DNA of 6,120 nucleotides. Source: Desulfobacterales bacterium (lineage in GTDB: Bacteria > Desulfobacterota > Desulfobacteria > Desulfobacterales > SpSt-501). The translations under genes were made by a program, and so were the position numbers. The notes below the pieces were generated by a model. The model worked only from the letters and a program-made list of their open reading frames with translations, was not told the DNA's origin and ran no database searches. Location: the NCBI GenBank assembly GCA_025454275.1, contig JALOOS010000163.1, forward strand, positions 1-6,120. The letters are read 5' to 3'. Below, piece after piece: positions 1 to 4,220 of this stretch (its first letter is position 1; the number at the start of each line of letters is the position of its first letter).

Positions 1-49
1 GGAGAGGCTGTTCCGGACCAATGCGCTGCGCCTGCTCAAAATGGGGTGA
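1..49 (+). CDS. C-terminal end of an upstream gene, possibly an amidohydrolase (partial)
   Basis: An open frame enters from the left edge and stops with TGA at 47-49. The last 15 residues read ERLFRTNALRLLKMG. A tail of the form 'I/LF..NA.RLL' resembles the end of metal-dependent amidohydrolase-2 (TIM-barrel) proteins, where this segment is the final helix of the barrel. That family suggestion rests on a very short stretch and is an inference only. The gene lies on the same strand as ligA, 132 bases upstream of its ATG. A promoter-like sequence lies between them, so ligA need not depend on this gene for transcription. Confidence 0.4.
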   Translation, partial: ERLFRTNALRLLKMG

Positions 50-101
50 GCGCAACCGAACAGCTGAAACACCATCCGGACGGCGCCGCGGCAGGTTGCG
101 C
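50..101 (+). repeat. Inverted repeat after the upstream gene, overlapping the ligA -35
   Basis: GCGCAACC at 50-57, directly after the upstream TGA, is the exact reverse complement of GGTTGCGC at 94-101. The arms are 8 bp with a 36-base spacer, and no T-run follows, so it is not a convincing terminator. The right arm overlaps the proposed -35 element of the ligA promoter, so an operator role is conceivable. Chance is also possible in sequence this GC-rich. Confidence 0.2.
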
Positions 102-124
102 TGCGCAGGGGGCGCCGCTATACT
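96..124 (+). promoter_or_regulatory. Putative sigma70 promoter for ligA
   Basis: The -10 candidate TATACT at 119-124 matches the TATAAT consensus at 5 of 6 positions. It sits 17 bases downstream of TTGCGC at 96-101, which keeps the TTG core of a -35 element but matches only 3 of 6. It stands out in a very GC-rich intergenic stretch and faces ligA. A transcript would start near 131 and carry a leader of about 50 bases. No other -10-like sequence on this strand is as good between 50 and 181. Confidence 0.5.
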
Positions 125-134
125 GGGAGCGGTG

Positions 135-160
135 CGGCTGCCGTCCTGCTCGGGCGGCCG
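135..160 (+). promoter_or_regulatory. Hairpin in the ligA 5' leader
   Basis: CGGCTGCC at 135-142 pairs with GGCGGCCG at 153-160 in RNA: 8 base pairs including one U-G, with a 10-base loop. The stem ends 9 bases before the GGAGAG ribosome binding site at 170-175. No U-run follows, so it is not an intrinsic terminator. It could stabilise the leader or affect ribosome access. No riboswitch family is recognised. Confidence 0.25.
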
Positions 161-169
161 TTGCGGTGC

Positions 170-175
170 GGAGAG
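170..175 (+). promoter_or_regulatory. Ribosome binding site for ligA
   Basis: GGAGAG lies 6 bases before the ATG at 182. This spacing selects 182 over the in-frame TTG at 161, which has no Shine-Dalgarno sequence at a suitable distance, and over the in-frame ATG at 191. Confidence 0.6.
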
Positions 176-181
176 ATCTTC

Positions 182-2289
182 ATGACCCGGATGCGAACGA
201 GATTCTGCGACACCCCGGTCGAGCGGCTGACGGCGGATGAGGCCCGGGCCGAGCTGGCCGAGCTGGGGGAGCTGATCGACCGCCACGACCGGCTCTATCA
301 CCAGCTGGACCAACCCGCGATCACCGATGCCGAATACGACGCCCTGCGGGGGCGCCACGCGGCCATCGAGGCCCGTTTCCCGGAGCTGGTGCAGCCCGAG
401 AGCCCCTCGCGCGCGCAAGGTCGGGTCGGCCCCGGCCGAGGGGTTCCGGAAAGTGCGCCACCGGGTGCCGATGCTCTCGCTCGGGAACGCGTTCACCCCG
501 GGGGAGATCGGCGACTGGATCGAGGGCATCCGCAACTTCCTGCGCGAGCTGCAGGACCCGGAGGCGGTGATCGCGGTCCGCTGCGAGCCCAAGATCGACG
601 GCGTCTCCTGCTCTCTGCGCTACGAGGCGGGCCGCCTGACGGTGGGCGCCACACGGGGCAACGGCGAGGTCGGTGAAGATGTCACCGCGAACGTCCGGAC
701 GATCGCGAGCATTCCGCAGGAGTTGAAGGGAGGCGGCTGGCCGCCCCTCTTGGAGGTGCGGGGGGAGGTCTTTATGGCCGACGCCGACTTCATCGATCTG
801 AACGCCCGGCAGGAGGCGGACGGGGCGAGGCTCTTCGCCAACCCGCGCAACGCCGCGGCCGGCAGCCTGCGTCAGCTCAATCCCGCCGTCACCGCCGCCC
901 GGCCGCTGCGGTTTATGGCCCACGGCTGGGGCGAGAGCTCCGCGCCGTTCGCCCGGACCCAGTCGGAGGCGCTGGAACGGATGGCGGACTGGGGGTTCCC
1001 GGCCGGCGAACCCGCACGGGTGATCGCGGTCCGCGATGCAGACCCGGCGGAGCTGCGCGCCTTCTTCGAAGAGCTCGAAGAGAAACGCTCGAACCTGGGC
1101 TTCAGCATCGACGGGGTCGTGCTCAAGGTCGATCGGCTGGACTGGCAGGGCCGGCTCGGTTTCGTGAGCCGCTCCCCGCGCTGGGCCGTGGCGTGGAAGT
1201 TCCCCCCGGAGCGCGCCGTGACCGTCGTTGAGGAGATTCTCTGCCAGGTGGGGCGGACCGGCAGGGTCACGCCGGTGGCCCGCCTGCGGCCGATCGGGGT
1301 CGGCGGGGTCCTGGTGCGGCGGGCCACCCTGCACAATGAGGATGAGATCGCGCGCAAGGACATCCGTGTCGGCGACACCGTTCTCATCCAGAGAGCGGGA
1401 GATGTCATGCCCCTTCCTCTTTCCGCGGCAGTGCCCGGCCTGCGGCAGCCGCCTGGCCCGGGAGGCGGGCGAGGCGGACGCGGTCTGCACCGGCGGGCTG
1501 ATCTGTCCGGCGCAGGCGGTCGAGCGCCTCCGGCATTTCGTTTCGCGCGACGCGTTCGACATCGAGGGCCTGGGGGCGAAGCATATCGAGGTGTTCCACG
1601 CCAAGGGGCTGATCCGGACCCCGGCGGACATCTTCACGCTGGAGGCGCGCGACGGCCGCAGTGCACCGCCGCTGCGGGAATGGGAGGGGTGGGGGGAGAA
1701 GTCGGCCCGCAACCTTTTCGACGCCATCCGCGCCGCCCGGCGGGTCCCGCTGGACCGCTTCATCTACGCCCTCGGCATCCACCAGGTGGGGCAGGCGACG
1801 GCGCGCCTGCTCGCCCGGCACTATCTCTCCTGGGACCACTTCCGGCAGAGCCTGGCGGCGGCCCGGCTGGAACAGGACGAGACCCGCGCGGAGCTGCTGG
1901 CCATCAACGGCATCGGCGCCGGCATGGCCCGGGATCTGCTTGAGTTCATGGCCGAGCCTCACAACCAGGAGGTGCTCGATGCCCTCACCCGCCCGCGCGG
2001 CGATGAGCCGCCGCTGGTGGCGGTGACCGATTTCGAACGGCCGCCGGCCGCATCCCCGGTCGCCGGCAAGACGGTGGTCTTCACCGGCAGCCTGGAGCGC
2101 CTGACGCGCAGCGAGGCCAAGGCCCGGGCGGAGGCGCTGGGGGCGAACGTCGCCGGGGCCGTCTCGCGCAAAACCGATTTCGTGGTGGCCGGTCCGGGGG
2201 CGGGCAGCAAGGAGCGCAAGGCCCGGGAGCTCGGCCTGACCGTGTTGACCGAGGCGCAGTGGCTGGAGCTGATCGCAGGGGGTGGCTGA
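182..2289 (+). pseudogene. ligA: NAD+-dependent DNA ligase LigA, split by two frame disruptions
   Basis: LigA seals nicks in duplex DNA (Okazaki fragments, repair) using NAD+ through an enzyme-AMP intermediate. The gene reads in three frames. Segment one (182-412) holds the Ia NAD+-binding domain, with PAITDAEYDAL. Segment two (417-1412) holds the adenylation domain, with KIDG whose lysine codon at 591-593 is the AMP-accepting residue, then TRGNGEVGEDVT, the SIDGVVLKVD motif and the start of the OB fold. Segment three (1414-2289) holds the four-cysteine zinc finger (C-x2-C-x14-C-x5-C), the helix-hairpin-helix domain (about 1750-1960) and a BRCT domain (about 2055-2280). Segment one to two needs removal of about 4 bases in a CG tract. 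At segment two to three about 16 family residues are missing after RAGDVMP. With both repaired the protein would be about 716 residues, near the usual 670-720. All key residues survive and the correct frames have no stops. This is either a recent pseudogene or sequence error; the family call is certain. Confidence 0.93.
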
Positions 2290-2290
2290 A

Positions 2291-2296
2291 GGGAGG
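2291..2296 (+). promoter_or_regulatory. Ribosome binding site deciding the acyP start
   Basis: GGGAGG lies 6 bases before the ATG at 2303. This favours ATG 2303 over an in-frame GTG at 2282 that would overlap the end of ligA and lacks a comparable site. Confidence 0.6.
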
Positions 2297-2302
2297 CGAC
2301 CT

Positions 2303-2584
2303 ATGACCGAGAAGGCCAGGGCTCATCTTCTCATCACCGGCCGTGTCCAGGGAGTGGGCTTCCGCTACGACACCCAGTGGACCGCCCAGGGACTCGATCT
2401 GTGCGGCTGGGTGCGGAACCGTCCCGATGGTGCCGTGGAGGCCGTGATCGAGGGCGAGAAAGAGCGTGTGGAACGGATGGTGGCATGGTGCCGCCGCGGC
2501 TCGGCCCTCTCCCGAGTGGACGCGGTGGCGGTGAGCTGGGAGGATTACACCGGGGAGTTTGCGGGGTTCGGCATCCGGCGCTGA
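2303..2584 (+). CDS. acyP: Acylphosphatase
   Basis: Small cytosolic enzyme of 93 residues that hydrolyses acyl phosphates such as acetyl phosphate or 1,3-bisphosphoglycerate to the carboxylate and phosphate. The family signature is clear: GRVQGVGFRY at residues 13-22 forms the phosphate-binding loop with catalytic Arg21, and GWVRNRPDG at 35-43 supplies catalytic Asn39. The EAVIEG segment that follows fits the next beta strand of the ferredoxin-like fold. Length is normal for a bacterial stand-alone enzyme, so this is not a HypF fragment. Near residue 70 the usual Gly-Pro of family members reads Gly-Ser (GSALSRV), a minor variation away from the catalytic pair. The gene starts 13 bases after the ligA stop and is probably co-transcribed with it; no promoter is seen in between. 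Its physiological substrate cannot be told from sequence. Confidence 0.93.
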   Translation: MTEKARAHLLITGRVQGVGFRYDTQWTAQGLDLCGWVRNRPDGAVEAVIEGEKERVERMVAWCRRGSALSRVDAVAVSWEDYTGEFAGFGIRR

Positions 2585-2607
2585 AGGGGCCTGCGGGCGC
2601 CGGCCGC

Positions 2608-2624
2608 CGCCGGCTGGGCCGGCG
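2608..2624. terminator. GC hairpin between convergent acyP and hup
   Basis: CGCCGGC at 2608-2614 and GCCGGCG at 2618-2624 form a 7-bp stem with a 3-base loop. The stem is symmetric, so it can form in transcripts from either strand in the 63-base convergent gap. No T-run follows directly on either strand, so intrinsic termination is uncertain. Confidence 0.35.
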
Positions 2625-2649
2625 ACGGTCGGGCGGGTGAACCGTTTTT
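2625..2649 (+). terminator. Weak intrinsic terminator candidate for ligA-acyP
   Basis: ACGGT at 2625-2629 can pair with ACCGT at 2641-2645 (11-base loop), and T residues run from 2645 to 2649, partly inside the complement of the hup stop codon. The 5-bp stem is short, but it is the only stem plus T-run on the plus strand in this gap. It may act together with the stronger hairpin at 2608-2624. Confidence 0.3.
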
Positions 2650-2923
2650 ACTTGACGGCGTCTTTGAGGGCTTTGCCGGGCTTGAACTTCGGAACCTTGG
2701 CGGCCTTGATCTTGATCGGGGCCCCGGTCTGGGGGTTGCGTCCCTTGCGGGCGCTGCGCTTCGAAACGCTGAAGGTGCCGAATCCCACCAGGGTCACCTT
2801 CCCATCGGGCTTCTTGAGCGACTTGGCCACGTTGTCGACGAAGGACTTGAGGGCCGCATCGGCAGCTACCTTGGAAATTCCGGCATCCTTCGCCATTTTC
2901 TCAATCAGATCGGCTTTGGTCAT
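2648..2923 (-). CDS. hup: HU-family DNA-binding protein
   Basis: A 91-residue histone-like protein that dimerises and bends or compacts DNA in the nucleoid. It starts MTKADLIEKMAKDAGIS, the typical HU N-terminal helices. The family DNA-binding signature runs from GFGTF (47-51) through RKGRNPQTG (59-67) on the beta arm; Pro64 matches the proline that intercalates between base pairs. It ends in a lysine-rich tail (KPGKALKDAVK). The absence of IHF-specific features and the length favour HU over IHF, but separating HU alpha/beta types or assigning partners is not possible here. GAGGAG at 2930-2935 lies 6 bases before the ATG. The gene follows ftsY on the same strand after a 177-base gap that contains its own likely promoter. 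It is convergent with acyP. Confidence 0.95.
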   Translation of the reverse strand: MTKADLIEKMAKDAGISKVAADAALKSFVDNVAKSLKKPDGKVTLVGFGTFSVSKRSARKGRNPQTGAPIKIKAAKVPKFKPGKALKDAVK

Positions 2924-2989
2924 GGGCGTCTCCTCTTCGGTTCAAGTTTGGTGGAGTGGGGGTCTGGGGCTGATCTCTCTGAACACCGC

Positions 2990-3018
2990 TACCTACAGAA
3001 AGAAACAGAGCCTGTCAA
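2990..3018 (-). promoter_or_regulatory. Putative sigma70 promoter for hup
   Basis: Reading the minus strand, positions 3018 to 3013 give a perfect TTGACA -35 hexamer preceded by an AT-rich stretch (3019-3027), unusual in this GC-rich region and reminiscent of an UP element. The -10 is poor: TAGGTA at 2995-2990 (17-base spacer) or TGTAGG at 2997-2992 (15-base spacer). A transcript would have a leader of roughly 60 bases before the hup ATG. A degenerate -10 with a perfect -35 suggests either an activator or that the true start lies slightly elsewhere. Confidence 0.5.
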
Positions 3019-3029
3019 TATAATTCTTC

Positions 3030-3040
3030 GAACCAGGTTC
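3030..3040. repeat. Short palindrome upstream of the hup -35
   Basis: GAACC and GGTTC flank a single central base, giving an 11-base palindrome 11 bases upstream of the hup -35 element. Its position suits an activator or repressor half-site pair, but 5-bp arms can arise by chance and no known operator consensus is recognised. The rest of the 2924-3100 gap shows nothing further that I can support. Confidence 0.25.
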
Positions 3041-3100
3041 CCCACAAAGCCGCGGCCCGCCGGCATTTGCGAGGATCACCCCGCCGCAGGCCGCACCCCG

Positions 3101-4108
3101 TCAGGCGGAAAACAGCGCTGCGACAAACTGTTCCGGGTCGAAGTCCTGGAGGTCTTCGATGGCCTCCCCGATCCCGATGTAGCGGAGCGGGATGTCGAAC
3201 TCGTGGCAGATGGCGACCACGATGCCGCCCTTGGCCGTGCCGTCGAGCTTGGTGAGCGCGATGCCCGTGATCTCCAGCGCCTCGTGGAACAGGCGGGCCT
3301 GGGAGACGGCGTTCTGCCCCGTCGTCGCGTCCAGCACGAGCAGGATCTCGTGGGGGGCCTCGGGGAGCTTCTTGGCGATGGAGCGCTTGACCTTCTTGAT
3401 CTCCTCCATCAGGTTGACCTTGGTGTGCAGCCGTCCGGCGGTGTCCACGATCACGACGTCGGCCCCCCGGGCGAGGGCCGCCTCGACCGCGTCGAAGGCG
3501 ACCGCCGCCGGGTCGGCGCCGTCCCGGTGCCGCACGATCTCCGCTCCGGCCCGCTCGGCCCAGATGGCGAGCTGCTCCACCGCGGCGGCGCGGAAGGTGT
3601 CGGCGGCGGCGATCAGGACCTTGCGGCCGCCGGCCGTGAGCCGGGCGGCGAGCTTGCCGATGGTCGTGGTCTTGCCCACCCCGTTCACCCCCACCACCAT
3701 GATGACGTGCGGGGGCGCCGCCGCGGCCCGGGGAGCGCTCGGCGGATGGGTGAGGATCGAGAGGATCTCCGCCCGCAGCACCGCCTGGAGCTCCTCCTCG
3801 GTGGCGGCCCTGGCGGCCGAGATCCGGTCGATCAGCCGGGCGGCGGTGTGGACCCCGATGTCGGCGGTGATCAGCAGCTCCTCGATCTCCTCGAGCAGCT
3901 CGGCGTCGATCCGCCGTTTGCCGGTCAGCACCCGGCCGAGCCCGGCCGACAGGCTCTGGCGGGTCTTGGACAGCCGCTCCCGCAGGCGCACGAAATAGCG
4001 GCGGCGGGCCGGGGGCTCGTCCGCGGGGGCGGGCGGCGCCTCTCTCTCCGCTTCAGGGGCGGCGGGCGGCGGAGGGGTCTCCTCTTTCTTGCGTCTGAAC
4101 CAGCTCAC
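3101..4108 (-). CDS. ftsY: Signal recognition particle receptor FtsY
   Basis: SRP-receptor GTPase that docks SRP-bound ribosomes at the inner membrane for co-translational insertion. The protein has 335 residues. A charged, proline/alanine-rich N-terminal tail (1-35) stands in for the long acidic A domain of E. coli FtsY. The helical N domain covers about 38-125. The NG GTPase domain shows G1 GVNGVGKTT (140-148), DTFRAAA (170-176), G3 DTAGR (222-226), G4 TKLDG (286-290) and the closing GIGEAIEDLQDFDP (312-325). All nucleotide-binding motifs are intact. The start is GTG (4108-4106), chosen because GAGGAG at 4117-4122 lies 8 bases upstream and the protein begins MSWFRRKKEE, as many FtsY proteins do. 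The gene lies 112 bases downstream of smc on the same strand with no promoter apparent between them, so co-transcription is likely. Confidence 0.97.
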   Translation of the reverse strand: MSWFRRKKEETPPPPAAPEAEREAPPAPADEPPARRRYFVRLRERLSKTRQSLSAGLGRVLTGKRRIDAELLEEIEELLITADIGVHTAARLIDRISAARAATEEELQAVLRAEILSILTHPPSAPRAAAAPPHVIMVVGVNGVGKTTTIGKLAARLTAGGRKVLIAAADTFRAAAVEQLAIWAERAGAEIVRHRDGADPAAVAFDAVEAALARGADVVIVDTAGRLHTKVNLMEEIKKVKRSIAKKLPEAPHEILLVLDATTGQNAVSQARLFHEALEITGIALTKLDGTAKGGIVVAICHEFDIPLRYIGIGEAIEDLQDFDPEQFVAALFSA

Positions 4109-4116
4109 CGGCAGGG

Positions 4117-4122
4117 CTCCTC
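4117..4122 (-). promoter_or_regulatory. Ribosome binding site for the GTG start of ftsY
   Basis: On the minus strand GAGGAG occupies 4122-4117, 8 bases before the GTG at 4108. It decides the non-ATG start and begins 3 bases after a strong hairpin (4126-4164), so folding there could affect translation initiation. Confidence 0.6.
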
Positions 4123-4125
4123 AAC

Positions 4126-4164
4126 GCTGCGCGGTGCCGCGGCGCGCAGCCGGCACCGCACAGC
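4126..4164 (-). promoter_or_regulatory. Strong hairpin directly upstream of the ftsY ribosome binding site
   Basis: GCGGTGCCG at 4131-4139 is the exact reverse complement of CGGCACCGC at 4151-4159 (11-base loop). After one C/A mismatch the stem continues with GCTG at 4126-4129 against CAGC at 4161-4164, giving 13 pairs of 14. It lies in the presumed smc-ftsY transcript. No U-run follows, so it is not a standard terminator. It may stall or protect the mRNA, set relative ftsY expression, or be a processing site. Confidence 0.45.
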
Positions 4165-4173
4165 TCTCCGCGC

Positions 4174-4197
4174 CCCCGCCGGCGCCGCCGGCCGGGG
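4174..4197. repeat. Second GC hairpin in the smc-ftsY gap
   Basis: GCCGGC at 4178-4183 and 4187-4192 pair around a 3-base loop. With C4193 bulged, CCCC at 4174-4177 pairs with GGGG at 4194-4197, giving a 10-bp stem. It lies 23 bases after the smc stop on the minus strand. No T-run follows in the direction of smc transcription; on the plus strand CTTTCT follows. Factor-independent termination after smc would be weak at best. Confidence 0.35.
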
Positions 4198-4220
4198 CTT
4201 TCTGGGGTGCCGCGCGCTCC

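Noticed and set aside
1407..1416. Programmed +1 frameshifting at CCCC to rescue ligA
   Set aside because: The shift would join the frames, but the product would still lack about 16 conserved OB-fold residues. A second, unrelated +1 shift would also be needed at 408-416, which is not a known slippery site.
321..1763. Long minus-strand open frame (480 codons) opposite ligA, plus shorter ones nearby
   Set aside because: It is antisense to clear LigA homology, has low-complexity Arg/Pro/Ala/Gly composition with no recognisable domain, and is the expected shadow of a high-GC gene.
182..2289. Treating the three ligA segments as separate genes (split ligase)
   Set aside because: Segments two and three have no start codon with a ribosome binding site at their true boundaries. 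The breaks fall inside domains rather than at domain borders.
3022..3040. tRNA T-arm-like GGTTCGAA on the minus strand
   Set aside because: The flanking bases do not form a 5-bp T stem, and no anticodon arm or acceptor stem could be fitted.
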